From Anodontia alba (taxonomy: Eukaryota > Mollusca > Bivalvia > Lucinida > Lucinidae): 64,000 bases of DNA. The stretch spans positions 32,518,057 to 32,582,056 of the forward strand of contig OZ024825.1 in NCBI GenBank assembly GCA_964016985.1. Reading direction: 5' to 3'. The notes under the pieces are model-generated. The model was given only the letters and a program-made list of their open reading frames with translations. It was not told where the DNA came from and ran no database searches. The translations under genes and the position numbers were made by a program. Below, one piece after another: positions 1 to 11,319 of the stretch; the first letter of the stretch is position 1, and the number at the start of each line of letters is the position of its first letter.

Positions 1-2
1 GT

Positions 3-125
3 CTAGCACCTTGGGCTGTCTATACTGATATGGTAGCAAAACTGAGGCAGGATGCCGTGCCAGAACTTAAGCGTGACAGGGAGATCCGTGAGGATGACCC
101 CCCGTTCTGGAAGGCCCGTGACTGT
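3..125 (+). other. Short coding-like fragment, unidentified
   Basis: An open frame runs from the left edge and gives a charged peptide with the pieces LAPWAVYTDMVAKL and VPELKRDREIREDDPPFWKA. The composition looks like real protein rather than repeat. It is cut by the window edge on the left and by a foldback element on the right (from 130). No acceptor or clear donor frames it, and I do not recognise the family. It could be the tail of an exon of an upstream gene or an old pseudogene. Confidence 0.25.
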
Positions 126-129
126 TGCA

Positions 130-410
130 CATCACGAAAACACGCCTATTCAAATATACTGAAAATTTCACCACCAAAAAAATGAAGATTTTCAGATAAA
201 ACAAAATTCTGATATTTTTCATATTTTTGCTCAAAACATAGATTGTGGGTACTCGTTAGAACCGCCTCGTCGAGGCGATTCTAACGAGTACCCACAATCT
301 ATGTTTTGAGCAGAAATAAGAAAATAATATATACCCCTGTAAACCCCAGTTTTACTATATAAAAATGGGGTTTAAGGGGGTCAAAATTATATAGGTATGT
401 TTTCGTGATG
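130..410. repeat. Foldback element FB-A, copy 1
   Basis: About 280 bp. The ends are inverted around CATCACGAAAACA...TTTTCGTGATG. The centre is a near-perfect hairpin with arm GTGGGTACTCGTTAGAA and a CGCCTCG/CGAGGCG tip. No coding capacity. Three other copies lie at 4157, 7598 and 9629. Confidence 0.85.
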
Positions 411-427
411 AGCTCCCGAAATAGTCA

Positions 428-1395
428 CTAAAGGCCACGATATAGTAATGGTGGGACATACAAGTTACAGAGAGATACATAGCTAATGCTGTTGGGATTT
501 CTCAGGAAAAAGTTCATTCCATTCTTATGGAGATCTTGGTACGAGAAAACTCTTAGCCCGTTGGGTATTCTGAGGTTGGGTACCAAGACTTCTGACAGTT
601 GAACAGAAGCACACAAGACAGAACATATCGCGAGCCAATCTGAACCTTTTTGAGACAGATCCTGACAGGTTTCTGCTGAGTTTGTGACTGTGGATGAAAC
701 TCGGGTCCACCATTTCACCCCAGAATCCAAACAGCAGTCTAAACAATGAAAGCATCCAGGCTCACCTCCACTAAAGAAGGCAAAGACTTCGTCGGCTGGG
801 ATGCTGATGCTATTCTTATGATAGCTTATCTCCAAAAGGGGCAGACAATCAATGGAACATATTTTATGTTTCACTTCTTAGACAGTTAAGAGAAAATATT
901 AAAGGTCAAGTGCCATGGAAAACTCAGTAAAGTTGTGTTGTTTCACCAGGATAATCCCAGTAAATCTATATCGGACCGTTATCGGCCCGACAGGATTCCT
1001 GTCGGGCCGATAACGGTCCGATATTGATTTAAATAGAATGTTAGCTGGGATATGCTCCAGCTCACACGCCTGTCAATGCTATGGCTGCCATCAATGACTG
1101 TGGCATTGAATTGATTCAACAGCCCCCCCCCCCCCCCCCCCACACCCCCCACCTTACTTGCCTGATCGCTTCATCAGACTTCCATTTATTCCCACAGTTG
1201 AAAAAAAAAAAAACATTTCTGGTACCGATTTTCAGTCAGATGATGTCGTCATACATGCAGTGGAGGACTTTCTGGACAATGAAGAAAAGAACTTTAAAAG
1301 TGGCATAGAGGCACTTCAATATCACTGGCTAAAATGTATAGACATTGAGCGGGATTATGCTGAAAAACAAGAAGCATCTTCAAAAAGAAAATAAG
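428..1395 (+). pseudogene. Mariner-type transposase pseudogene
   Basis: The plus-strand frames together read as a mariner/Tc1-superfamily transposase: VTVDETRVHHFTPESKQQSK around 690-745 (first catalytic Asp region), then KHPGSPPLKKAKT, KRGRQSMEHI, a degraded second catalytic block near 950, and finally SDFHLFPQLKK near 1165-1200 followed by a tail running to AEKQEASSKRK (1394). The frame is broken by several stops and frameshifts, by a foldback element at 955-1050, by a poly-C run (1123-1141) replacing the proline-rich stretch before the third catalytic block, and by a poly-A run at 1201. It cannot encode an active enzyme. No terminal inverted repeats were located with confidence. Confidence 0.8.
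955..1050. repeat. Foldback element FB-B, copy 1, inside the mariner
   Basis: TCCCAG...CTGGGA ends enclose a hairpin whose two 27-nt arms (TATCGGACCGTTATCGGCCC and on) are perfectly complementary. It interrupts the transposase relic between the second and third catalytic blocks, so it arrived after the mariner. Confidence 0.85.
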
Positions 1396-1636
1396 CGACA
1401 AAGACTAGTAAACGATTTTTCTAATATTATAACAAAGGTTCTTAAAATGAAGTCCATTCACAACCGAAACTTTGCCTTGTCAAAGTCACATCTCACTCTA
1501 TATAACGCTGGATTCGCAGCTGATACCTAATTTCACCGCGGTACGCGCCTTTCTTCAAACGACAGCTTCTTTTTGTCATTTAGACTACCACAATATAAAA
1601 TTTCAATCCTTAAATTCCTAGGACGCCTGATTGCAC

Positions 1637-1787
<151 letters not shown>

Positions 1788-1984
1788 TTATTTTGTTGGG
1801 GGGGGAGGGGGAGGGGAGTTTTTTTGTTTTGTTTTTTTTTGCGGGGAGGAGGGGAGGTGGGGGCTCAAGTCTGTTCATCTTAATTGGCTGACGTACAACT
1901 GGTTCAACCTTTTAGGAATGCTCTGTGGCTTGGTTACGTCGACCAAACCATTACCACTCCCTTTGCTAATTCAGCAGAAGACAA

Positions 1985-2170
1985 AATGATGATTTTTTTC
2001 TTATTTTTCCCAGAAAACAGGATTTGACATTTCATGCAAATTGCATTGGAGACAATTTGCATGAAATATCAGAACCTGTTTTCTGGGGAAATAAAATAAT
2101 AATAAAAAAAATATTTCAATATGTCGTCTGCTGAAAAGTTTACCCAGAGCGCTAAGCATTAAGAGGAATT
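1985..2170. repeat. Foldback element FB-F copy
   Basis: Core CCCAGAAAACAGGATTTGAC with inverted partner around the CATGCAAATTG / CAATTTGCATG hairpin. The outer part TCGTCTGCTGAAAAGTTTACC matches the other FB-F copies. Confidence 0.75.
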
Positions 2171-2224
2171 GATACACTTATAGCAACTCTGTCAATATTA
2201 TTTTGTCCTCCTTCTGATAAGGGC

Positions 2225-2850
2225 CCTATTCTAAAAGGAAAGAATTAGCTCCACCTTGGAGAAAATTCTTTCCGTCTCGCTCTGCAAAGGACTCTACTCT
2301 AAATTGATAATAATAATAATAATAAATAATAATAATGATAACAATAAACATTTCTCCCTTTTGGGGCAAATCCTTTACTTTTGAAGAAGATCACATTCAC
2401 AAGGGACTTGGTGTGCATGGAAATAAAAAGTTGTCTTCCCATGTAAAGAATGGCGGAAAATTTATCAAGTGCATCAAGTTCCCTAAAGCCTTATACGCCT
2501 ATAAAAGGGACACTGGTAAACACTGGCAAAACAGTGTAGACCCAGATCAGACACCGCAGAACGCGTCAACACCGTTTGCATTTAGTACAGGCATTTCTAT
2601 AAATCATAGTAATAATAAAAATCCAAGCACTGACAGCACTGGTAGGTCGATTGTCTCTGAGTGTAGGCTTGGAAAACAGTCCTGAACGGGGACTTAAAAT
2701 TGTTTTATTTAACCCTTAAATTTATGTAATTTAAGCAATCAGTACAGACCCTGATCAGACGCCGTGTTCTGCAGCGCCTGATTTGGGTCTGTACTGTTTG
2801 CCAGTGTCACAACGCCATCATTACACTGCACTCTGACGTCACAGCGACAA
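2225..2850. repeat. Mixed small repeats
   Basis: Holds an inverted pair AAAGGAAAGAATT/AATTCTTTCC (2236-2275; related copies at 38140, 44810 and 63600), an (AAT)n tract at 2306-2340, and a hairpin at about 2737-2805 with arms CAGTACAGACCC/GGGTCTGTACTG. No gene was seen. From 2850 to 3415 I see no gene and only isolated A/T runs. Confidence 0.6.
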
Positions 2851-3414
2851 GAATAGCGCGGCTATAAATAACCGTTACCTGGATTTCGTCTCACGCGGTC
2901 AATGATAATCACGTGGACAACTATCTTAAGGAAATTTTGGCGTTTGTATACTATGGCTCGATTATAAACAATCGACCCAAAAATTAACCAGACACCCCTT
3001 CTGTTGGAAAGGAGCAGTCCAAAGAGTTCAGATAGAAGATTCCACTCGACCTAAACGGGTTAAACACGAGTTAGGCTTAGTTCCAAGGCATTCCCGCGTT
3101 GCCCTTTTGTGCAATATTCTACTGCAGAGTTTAGTTTCCATTATAAAGTCTTTTTGTTTTTGTTTTTTTTCAAAACAAATGGAGAACTAGCCCGAACGTT
3201 GAAATCTATATATGTTTGTACTGTAACAGTATATGTATTATACGAATAAAATATGTTTAAACTAACGTTGAAATCTGACTTCTTAGATCAGTTTTGGAGA
3301 ATCCCTCTGCGATGTTCTGTGTCATATTTCTGTTCGCGGGTGCAATTAACCTTTTCACTTAGTTTGCCCTTAAAGCGCCAATCACAATGACGACAATTTG
3401 ACCTTTATTTTATT

Positions 3415-3695
3415 TTCTTGCAGACGATTGATATGAAATGCCAAGACTTATTTTCTAAGAATATAAAGATTTTCGTCTGCTACAGATTTTGCTTCGCGCT
3501 TTAGCGCTTAGCACTCTGCATAAAATTTTCAGCAGACAACATACTGAAATATTTGTCTTATTTTACCCAGAAAACAGGATTTGACATGCCATGCAATGGA
3601 GATAATTTGCATGAACTAAATGTCAAATTCTGTTTTTGGGTAAAATAAGAAAGATATCCATTTTGTCGTCTGCTGAATTAGCCCAAAGAGTGGTA
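3415..3695. repeat. Foldback element FB-F copy
   Basis: CCCAGAAAACAGGATTTGAC ... GTCAAATTCTGTTTTTGGG flank a shorter hairpin (CATGCAATGGAGATAATTTGCATG). The end TCGTCTGCTGAATTAGCCC is typical of the family. It lies just beyond the stop codon of the claudin-like gene and may enter its 3' UTR. Confidence 0.75.
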
Positions 3696-3723
3696 AAGGT
3701 TGAGGGTTAGACCCAAACTAGCT

Positions 3724-3962
3724 TCATACACCTGCCTGATCTATTGGTTGTGAATAAAGTGCTTGATAGACGATGTTCCTATATTCCACAAACAGAAGAG
3801 AGCCACTGGCGGTGGCCAAAATTGTGGAACCCAGAGAAAATGCATATGACCAAGACACAAACAATGGCTCTAATTTTTCATTAAAGTAGTCTTTCTCCAC
3901 TTTTCGAAACAGCTCTCCATTTTTAATTGCATACACGATCAGCGTCATGAGTTGTAAACAAA
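3724..3962 (-). CDS. Claudin-like gene, exon 3 with stop
   Basis: Acceptor TTTGTTTCTATTTTCAG. Encodes the rest of TM3 (CLQLMTLIVYAI), the second extracellular loop (FRKVEKDYFNEKLEPLF), TM4 (WSYAFSLGSTILATASGSLL) and a short tail ending in DQAGV before TGA. Confidence 0.75.
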
Positions 3963-6900
3963 CTGAAAATAGAAACAAAAGGAAATCAGGCTCATGAACT
4001 TTCAGACATCAAGGTCACATGATCTGATATACGTGTACGCATGCGCAACATACGAACATGGCTCTTATGTCATATGCAGACAAGGAAGGCCCGGATCAAC
4101 CTGCGTCAAAGCGCAGGTTGATCAGGGCCTTCATTTTCCACCTACAGAATCAATACCATCACGAAAACATACCTATATAATTTTGACCCCCTAAAACCCA
4201 CTTATATATAGTAAAACTGGGGTTTACAGGGGTATACATTATTTTTTCTTATTTCTGCTCAAAATCATAGATTGTGCAGGGTACTCGTTAGAACCTCCTC
4301 GCCGAGGCAGTTCTAACGAGTACCCACTAACTATGTTTTGAGCAGAAATACGAAAAATATCATTTTTTTTTATCTGAAAATTTTCTGTTTTTACAGATGA
4401 AATGTTCTATATATTTGAATTGGCGTGTTTTCGTAAAGCAGAAGCAATACTGTAAAATCTATTGACGAACAGAGTATGTCATATTCAGACTGTACGGATG
4501 CTAAGGGTGGTGTGGACCTTTGCTTTGCGTATGCGGCATAGGGACCCTTTTTTCGTACAAAACGTATACATTATTAACTGACCGAGAATAGATAGAAACA
4601 TCAGGGCCCACTTGTTCAAAGCTAACGATGTCGTTAGTTAACGATTCGTTAAAATTTACATTGAGTGATATGCAAATATGCTGAAATTTTTTGCTGAAAA
4701 AATGTGAGTAGCTTTTGCAGTGCAAAAGCTGCTCACATTTTTTCAGCAAAAAATATCAGAATATTGTACATTGAATCTGCTAAAACAGTTAACGAAATGA
4801 CCCTTAACGAGCTCGTTAAGCTAACGACGCTTTGAACAACTGGGCCCAGTTCTTTAAAATACATTTAATATAGAAGATATCTAGGAAGAGTCCGTCACAA
4901 TGACACCAAGAGGAAGAGCAAACAAACCAAGACATACAGTACACAAGCCACAAACCAAAGAACTGCAAACCGCCAGCAGGCTATGTCCACCATCAACGTT
5001 GAATCGACGTTGCTTAAACGTCGTATGCCCGCATGGCGGCCACTTGAACATGTCTTATAAATGCAAACAGCGAAAGCCTGAGTCAGCTGGAAATGCGTGC
5101 AGTCTGCTCAAAACATTCGCTGTCGCATTTAGAATCCTTCCAATAAATAATGGTACAAAATCCAAATATGAGCGACGTCAGATGAAAATATGTCTTGGAA
5201 CATAATCGGACAGCGAAGTCTCAGACCAGCCTGCGCAACTGACGAGGATCCACATTGTCCTATAAAATCATTGGATACTAAAGAACGTATCAACAGAGAT
5301 AAAAACCCTGAGGAGTCTGTGCAGATGAGCAGGGTGACACAATCTGCACGTTTCGTATATGGTCAAAGATACGTTTTCTCTTGATGCGCGAATGCCCAAG
5401 ATGGACTTTTTGCATTTTTCATTTGTTATTTCAGATATGTGACCGATGTATCGGAGGCACCTTTAATGAAAAGCTTCAGGACAAATACGAGCAGCGAAAG
5501 TTAGAGAAAAATACGCTCATCCGCAGTCGTGGGTTCTGTAACATAGTTCCAGATGAGGCGTTGTTTCAAAATGATGCGCAACGCACGAAAAGAGCCCTTA
5601 CACAATTTGCGAACAACGTAGGTCCAGATCAGCATGCGCATCCGTGCAGTCTGATCTGAGCATTCTCTGTCCATCGACATATACTACAGTATCCATTGAT
5701 TCTGTATGCGGATGCGCTTATGCGCAGGCTGATCAGGGCCTGCGTTGTTCGCAAATTCCTTTAGGGCCCTTTTCATGCGTGTCGAGTCAAATTTTCGTTT
5801 TTCTTATTTCTCTACAAAGATATTTTGTGGATACTCATTAGAACCGCCCGGCGAGCAAGACGCTTCTAGTCAGTACTCACAACATATACTTTTTTGTGGA
5901 GAAATCAGAAAAATATTTTCCTGAAACAGGGTCTTTGCTGTACGTTGATATATTTCATGGTATCACACAATTCTGTAAGCGCAAATTGAATGCTTGAGAA
6001 GACGGTGGTGTTTCAACAAGAAAGAAAGAAAATGGGTGATAATGACACCAGGTTTGAAAACTAGGCTTCAGGAACACATTTGTCGTAAATGGATCATACG
6101 CAAAACGCGACCGGTAGTATGAAATACAATGTTGAAAAACCATGGTCCTCTCAATAACCACCTATCCTTCTACTCGTCACCGCTCTCCTTACGTATCACC
6201 CGTCAATAAACTTTGACTGGCGGAAAATTACTCGCGGGAGGGGGCTTCATTCAAACAGCTGTCAAACCAGAATGATCGAATGATCGAACTCACCCATTAA
6301 CCGGTAGTAAAAATGAAAATTTGAATTTTAAGGACAAGTATGGTAAGGAGTGAAAGTATCCAGAATTTACGGTAAATACGGCATTGTGTACAGGCTCTTA
6401 TGGTAACTGTCAAGGCTGGCACAATTAATCGGATAATCGATTAATTGATCGATAAATTCAATAAAAATGATTTGCTAATAATCGATCATTTGATTTCTGT
6501 GTCTGTTACTTTACCGTATTTACCCTTAGTATTCAGACATCTAAACTCCTTACCATACTTTATCTAAAATTTGAACAAGTACAATTTACTACCCATTGTT
6601 GTATCTAAAAACAGCTGCATGCAAACAGTGTATACCCTGATGAGACGCCGCGTATTGCACTGTCATCACTGTTTGCTCAGGCCTATCTGGCCAAATATGT
6701 CTGTAAAGTATAACATATGGTAAAAGTTATACTTAGACAGACAGGTAAAACTATGACCAAATCTTCAGTAATTACTAATCGATTATCGATCAAAATGGTA
6801 GGAATGATAATCGATTATCTTTTCACCTCTGATTAGCCAGCTCTAGTAATTGTACAAACCTATGCTAAAGACGATGAAGGACATTCCGATGACGAGTGGA

Positions 6901-8588
6901 CGAGACTTGTGAAGAATCTCAAATATCATGTATAAAATGTAGAGAACAAATGCGCATGCGTAGCCCATCGAGGCAAGTATGGAGAACGCTTGAACAGCAA
7001 CACTAAAATCTGAAAAAGAGATCAGAAGAAAGTATATGATAATCTGATATCATAAACCTGCTTTTACACACACACACACACACACACACGCACGTACGCG
7101 CGAGTGAAATCTCACGATCTGATACTGGAACTTGCCATCTGTCGATATGTTCCACACCATCTATCTATTCTATAAGCGAACAACGAAGCCGCTGATCAGA
7201 CAGCATGGATGTGCAGATTAATTCGGATCTTCGCTGTCAGCATACATCTCAAAGACACATTTCCTATCGCGCGTGGACTCACGCATTAAATATTTTGTGA
7301 TATCAGTTACTCAACTGATTGATATCACGAGAGTACATGTTGTAATATCTCACAGTGTATCATAAAAAAAAGAAATCAGTTTAATATGATATAAAAAAAT
7401 TATGTCTAAATTGTTATATCACAACTATTCATATCAATAACTGTAAGCATGAAGTTGAGATATCATAAAATCGGGTATCTGATATACATAAATGTCTCCC
7501 TGATCTATGTATATGTACAATGTATATGTATAGGAGATACCTATGTGTATTTTGATATCTGATCATGTGGCCCAGTCCAGATGCTTTTTGATCTGCATTA
7601 CGGAAACGCGCCTATTCAGATATATTGAAAATTTCACCACCAAAAAACTGAAAGTTTTCAGATAAAAATTTTGATATTTTTCATATTTCTGCTCAAAATA
7701 TAGATTGTGGGTACTCGTTAGAACCGCCTCGATGAGGCGGTTCTAACGGGTATCCACAATCTATGTTTTTGAGCAGAAATAAGAAAAATAATGTATACCC
7801 CAGTAAACTCCATTTTTACTACATAAAAGTGGGGTTTAAGGGGGTCAAAATTATATAGGTATGTTTTCGTGATGATTAACCAGTCATCCTGTAGACAAAA
7901 ACATACGCCTTCGCAAACAGTGTAAATGCAGATGAAAGGTTCATTAGGATTTCCACTGCCATTCTGTTACTGAATGTTGACTAAAACCCCTGTTTGCAAC
8001 AATAGATGTGTCTAGTTTCAAAAAGGGAAGAGTCCACTTCAGGACTTCATGAGTGAAAGGATTCAAATGTGTTTAACCAAGCCCAACTACAGCGACACTG
8101 ATGACTGTTACCCTAAGTATTCGGATAGACAATCCTGGGCAAACTGTGTAGACCCAGATCAGACGCCGCGGAATGCGACATCTGATCAGGGTCTATACTG
8201 TTTCCTAATCATTCAGCAAGTTTTAGACCCATCTACTGGTAATAGAATAGACTTCAGATTTTAGGACAGGTATCATAAAGAGTCAATGTATTCGAATACT
8301 TAGGCTAACTACGGTATTTGTTCTTTGTAACATAAGAAAACACTTCTTAATCTAACCTGTATTAGACGGAAAACAACTCCACGAGCCGTTTTGTTTCGGA
8401 TGAATACAGAAATCCCATAAGCCCATCTTTAATTCCTGACCGCTGGCTGACCAGTTTGTGGAGATTAACGAGATGAAGAAGGCCACTGCCGCAAGAACTA
8501 GGATGGCCATAGAAGCGGCGAAATATACAGACATTCGCGCGCATGAACAACATTGAGACCCGGTACCGTCGCCTCCGTTCGTAGGCAT
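3724..8588 (-). CDS. Claudin/PMP22-like four-pass membrane protein (three exons)
   Basis: Joining 8588-8357, 7009-6860 and 3962-3724 gives 621 nt: 206 residues plus a TGA stop, with GT-AG junctions and matching phases. Four hydrophobic segments are visible: about residues 19-42 (YFAASMAILVLAAVAFFISL), 80-110, 125-150 and 175-200. The first extracellular loop has NW, then GLWDFC and, after a gap, WSCF. That is the GLW-C-C signature of the claudin/PMP22/EMP superfamily. Such proteins sit in the plasma membrane, often at cell junctions. The C-terminal tail is very short and lacks a PDZ-type end. I cannot assign a specific orthologue. The first Met of the clean frame (8588) is chosen because the in-frame extension further upstream is foldback-element sequence. 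Confidence 0.75.
4157..4437. repeat. Foldback element FB-A, copy 2
   Basis: Same family as 130-410, opposite orientation: begins CATCACGAAAACATACC and carries the GGGTACTCGTTAGAA hairpin. It lies in intron 2 of the claudin-like gene. Confidence 0.85.
4604..4848. repeat. Foldback element FB-C, copy 1
   Basis: Full-length example (about 245 bp) of the family with ends GGGCCCAGTTGTTCAAAGC. The arms carry TAACGAnnTCGTTA palindromes and TTTTTTGCTGAAAAAATGTG; the tip is GTAGCTTTTGCAGTGCAAAA. Nine copies occur in the window, the others at 16905, 19275, 35167, 41757, 50591, 55832, 61658 and 63258. Confidence 0.9.
4849..5900. other. Intronic stretch with small hairpins
   Basis: Inside intron 2 of the claudin-like gene. 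Contains a short hairpin family (GATCAGCATGCGCATCCGTG at 5628 with an inverted partner near 5710) and a degenerate GTGGATACTCATTAGAACCGCC foldback at 5760-5930. Open frames at 4900-5384 have no recognisable domain and no splice context; I do not call them genes. Confidence 0.4.
5435..5560 (+). other. Possible orphan exon on the opposite strand
   Basis: A good acceptor (TTTGTTATTTCAG) is followed by an open frame with protein-like composition (ICDRCIGGTFNEKLQDKYEQ, then KNTLIRSRGFCNIVPDEALF). No matching donor or neighbouring exon was found, and the frame runs into repeat sequence after about 5590. It could be a relic exon or chance. Confidence 0.2.
6411..6846. repeat. Foldback element with nested FB-H
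   Basis: Outer ends AGGCTGGCACAATTAATCGG and CTGATTAGCCAGCTC, with ATCGATTA-rich arms, enclose an FB-H-like element (about 6512-6730: TATTCAGACATCTAAACTCC ... CAGTGTATACCCTGATGAGA). This looks like one short element inserted in another. The right end abuts exon 2 of the claudin-like gene within 15 bp. Confidence 0.55.
6860..7009 (-). CDS. Claudin-like gene, exon 2
   Basis: Acceptor CTCTTTTTCAG, 150 nt, donor ATAG|GTTTGT. Encodes FSVAVQAFSILASMGYACAF and on to LYILYMIFEILHKSRP, then VIGMSFIVFSI, i.e. TM2 and the start of TM3. Phase 1 in and phase 1 out. Confidence 0.75.
7065..7100. repeat. CA microsatellite
   Basis: (CA)n of about 14 units, followed by CG-interrupted units. The stretch from 7100 to 7570 is AT-rich with many GATATC palindromes and no gene. 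Confidence 0.9.
7598..7874. repeat. Foldback element FB-A, copy 3
   Basis: Same family as 130-410 with arm GTGGGTACTCGTTAGAACCG and tip CCTCGATGAGG. It ends TTTTCGTGATG. Confidence 0.85.
8095..8310. repeat. Foldback element FB-H copy
   Basis: Contains GGCAAACTGTGTAGACCCAG and an inverted GGGTCTATACTGTTT around a GCGGAATGCG tip, with the outer CCTAAGTATTCGGATAGAC. FB-H recurs at about 14755, 30885, 38255, 44570, 47000, 47930, 51955, 53745 and 55695. Confidence 0.65.
8357..8588 (-). CDS. Claudin-like gene, exon 1
   Basis: Starts MPTNGGDGTGSQCC, a cysteine-rich cytoplasmic N-terminus, then TM1 and the first half of the extracellular loop with STNWSASG and GLWDFC. Ends in phase 1 at AATACAG|GTTAGA. 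No TATA-like promoter was recognised; a foldback element (8695-8803) lies only about 110 bp upstream of the ATG. Confidence 0.75.
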
Positions 8589-8694
8589 CGTCAAGACCGC
8601 TGTTAGCTCTTTAAAGACTCTTCCATGCTGCAAAAGTTTAGATGTGAATTGTGTCATAACATGTGCATCAGATGTATGAAACAGGCATGCCACT

Positions 8695-8803
8695 ACCCAG
8701 CTAGCATTCTTTGTAAATCTATAGCGGGCTATTATCGGCCCGTCAGCTACCCTGACGGGCAGATAACGGCCCGCTATAGATTTATAAAGAATGTATACTG
8801 GGA
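8695..8803. repeat. Foldback element FB-B, copy 2
   Basis: CCCAGCTAGCATTCT end, arms AAATCTATAGCGGG...CCCGCTATAGATTT, tip CAGCTACCCTG. It sits about 110 bp upstream of the claudin-like start codon. Confidence 0.85.
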
Positions 8804-8964
8804 ATATGAGAAATGGAAAGGGTCTACAGTTCTCCACTCATCCAGAAATTTTAGACATATCAATCGACCTAGTAGAATGTGCTCTTGCAAATTTTAGCAC
8901 AAGTATGATAAGCAGTTAAAATGCCCCGATACGTAGAGTAATTACAGTATACAAATACACATCA

Positions 8965-9070
8965 CAGTAAGCATTCTTTATAAATCTACAGCGGCCCGTT
9001 ATCGGCCCGTCAGGGTAGCTGACCGGCCAATAACGGCCCGCCGTAGATTTATGTAGAATGCTAGCTGGGA
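8965..9070. repeat. Foldback element FB-B, copy 3
   Basis: Same arms as copy 2 with a few unpaired differences; ends CAGTAAGCATTCT and AGAATGCTAGCTGGGA. It is about 160 bp from copy 2. Confidence 0.8.
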
Positions 9071-9269
9071 TTGTGGTATGCTTTTATATACAGTCGAATA
9101 AATATGTTTATTTCTTAGCTGTTAGTTAAGTCTTGTTGTATATATGTATATAAATTTTAGTTAGAGGACCGCAAGGTAGAATAGTTATTTATAGCTAATT
9201 GTGTCATCCTCTTTAAACATTTTTTAAATAAATAAATAAATAAATACATGAAACACGGCATTAATAATA

Positions 9270-9510
9270 CTTTAACTCTTACCATGCTATCAGCAAATTC
9301 AGGAGACGACACATAGATGATATTTGTCTTATTTTTCCCAGAAAATGGGCTTTGACATTTCATGCAAATTATCTCTTAGAGATAATGGGCTTGACATTAC
9401 ATGCATTTTGTCTCAATTTGCATGAAATGTTAAAGCCTATTTTCTGGGAAAAATAAGAAAAATATTTCAAACTGTCGCCTGCAGAATTTTTTATTCAGCA
9501 CGCTGTGTTA
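9270..9510. repeat. Foldback element FB-F copy
   Basis: CCCAGAAAATGGGCTTTGAC with inverted AAAGCCTATTTTCTGGG. The tip region holds an internal duplication (two GATAATGGGCTTGACATT-like stretches). Confidence 0.7.
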
Positions 9511-9628
9511 ATACTGTGGCTCCAGAAAGGATAGGGGCGGATCCAGGAATTTAAAAAAGAGGTTTCAACTTTGCTGTGGGGGTGTGGTTTGACCATTTTG
9601 TCATTCCCCATGAAAATGAAATGATTTC

Positions 9629-9903
9629 GTTACGAAAACTCGACTATTCAAATATATAGAAAATTTCACCATTAAAAACTGAAAGTTTTCAGATAAGAAT
9701 TCTGATATTTTTCATATTTCTGCTCAAAACATAGATTGTGGTACTCGTTAGAACCGCCTCGCCGAGGCGGTTCTAACGAGTACCCACAATCAATGTTTTG
9801 AGCAGAAATAAGAAAAATAATGTACACCCCTGTAATCCCCAGTTTTACTATATAAAAGTGGGGTTTAAGGGGGTCAGAATTATATAGGTAAGTTTTCGTG
9901 ATG
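9629..9903. repeat. Foldback element FB-A, copy 4
   Basis: Full-length copy with perfect CCGCCTCGCCGAGGCGG tip and TTTTCGTGATG end. It lies inside a low-complexity C/G-rich repeat (9530-9990) that has a GGGGCGGATCCAGGA start shared with 12223. Confidence 0.85.
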
Positions 9904-10554
9904 TGGACACCAACTGGGATTCAACTGAACCCCCCCCCCCCCGCACCCCCTCAAAGGGTCGAACCCCCAACCCCCACTAAATCCGCCACTATAAGCAGGG
10001 TATCCAGATAAATATTTTCGGTTTAAAAAGTGCCTTCCCTAGGGCTGTGCTGTCAAATAAGTAAAATGACTTTATAAGACTTGACATTTTAAACTGACAT
10101 ATGCAAAGCCCCACACTGAAAACGGTAAAAATTTTAATTTTGTACATCAGTATCAGATAGATTGTCTTATATACCATACATTTACGTAGATATGGAAAAA
10201 GCTGTGCCTTAATGTATACAAACATATTCAAATTAGATTGTGATAAGTAGGTATATATTTATAAGGATGACGCTGAACATTTAGTACAAAATAAGCTAAT
10301 CCTCCATGAGAATCTTGAGATTATATATTTTTTTTTGTATACAGGACACATATAAACAATTATATAACAAGTATACATACTTTAATATATGTATTCCTCT
10401 TCGTATGTTCACACCTTTCCCTTTAACCTAAGATCCCAAGGTGTCCGTCTGAACACTTCATTCAACATCTTTACAGGTAAACATTTCATCATCGTTGATG
10501 AAAGAAAAATAAAGGTAATATGGATAACCGGATTTGTGGTATATAGCTTAACTT

Positions 10555-10775
10555 CACCATTCTCTGGGCTAATTCAGCAGACGACAAATTGATGATATTT
10601 TTTTCCAGAAAAAAAAATGCTTTGGCATTTCATGCAAATTGTCTGCAATGGAGACAATTTGCATGAAATACCAAAGACTATTTTCTGAGAAAAATAAGAA
10701 AAAAATATAAAAATATTTCAAAATGTCGTCTGTTGCAATTTTTACCCAGCATGCTCAGCGTTAATTCCATGTCAA
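10555..10775. repeat. Foldback element FB-F copy
   Basis: CATGCAAATTGTCTGCAATG / GAGACAATTTGCATG hairpin inside AATTCAGCAGACGACAAATT ... ATGTCGTCTGTTGCAATTTT ends. The neighbouring 9990-10555 and 10775-11140 stretches show no gene. Confidence 0.75.
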
Positions 10776-11139
10776 TTCTCGCACTCAATGCACTTTTCGC
10801 ATGAATATCAAAGGGCTAACTTCACAGGCTGGAAAACCTTTTCAAGCTGAGAACGCCGGTGATGTTACCATACCGTGACTTCAAAACCATGAAATCAATA
10901 ACCAATTAATGTGGAAAATGAAGATTTTCTGTACCCCATATATTAGAGCAATATTGCTTTCATATTCATATTCCATTATGCTGTGGGAAATCCACAGTAT
11001 GTAAAGAGGTGTGTACTTAAAGGGGGCTTATGTAGGTCTTTTTTCGAATACCCAATATTTGACTTAAGCCCATTTTAGTTTGGAGACCCGCATAGGGGTA
11101 ACTGACAAACAATGCAGACCCAGATCAGACGCCGCAGAA

Positions 11140-11290
11140 TGTATGTGTGTGTGTGTGGGGGGGGGGGGGGGGGGGGTGGAGGTGGGGGAGGGGTGAGTGG
11201 AGGGGGAGTGGATTAAAAAAACCTACAGATTTCTAGTCTTTAAATTTAAAAACAAATCAGAAAAAAAAAAAAAAAAAAAAGAATAACCCA
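11140..11290. repeat. GT, G and A low-complexity tracts
   Basis: (GT)n, a 20-base G run, G-rich DNA and then an A run at about 11262-11280. Confidence 0.9.
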
Positions 11291-11319
11291 TAAAGCTTTA
11301 TTCAGAATTGCTCAAATTG

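Noticed and set aside
1081..1308. Proline-rich open frame
   Set aside because: Poly-C expansion inside the mariner relic; the surrounding residues are mariner transposase in shifted frames.
4900..5384. Two overlapping plus-strand open frames of 101 and 64 residues
   Set aside because: Composition is unremarkable, they contain hairpin-repeat sequence, and no domain is recognised.
8589..8837. In-frame N-terminal extension of the claudin-like protein
   Set aside because: The extra residues (KSIAGRYLPVRVADG and on) are FB-B hairpin sequence read as protein, and a good Met follows at 8588.
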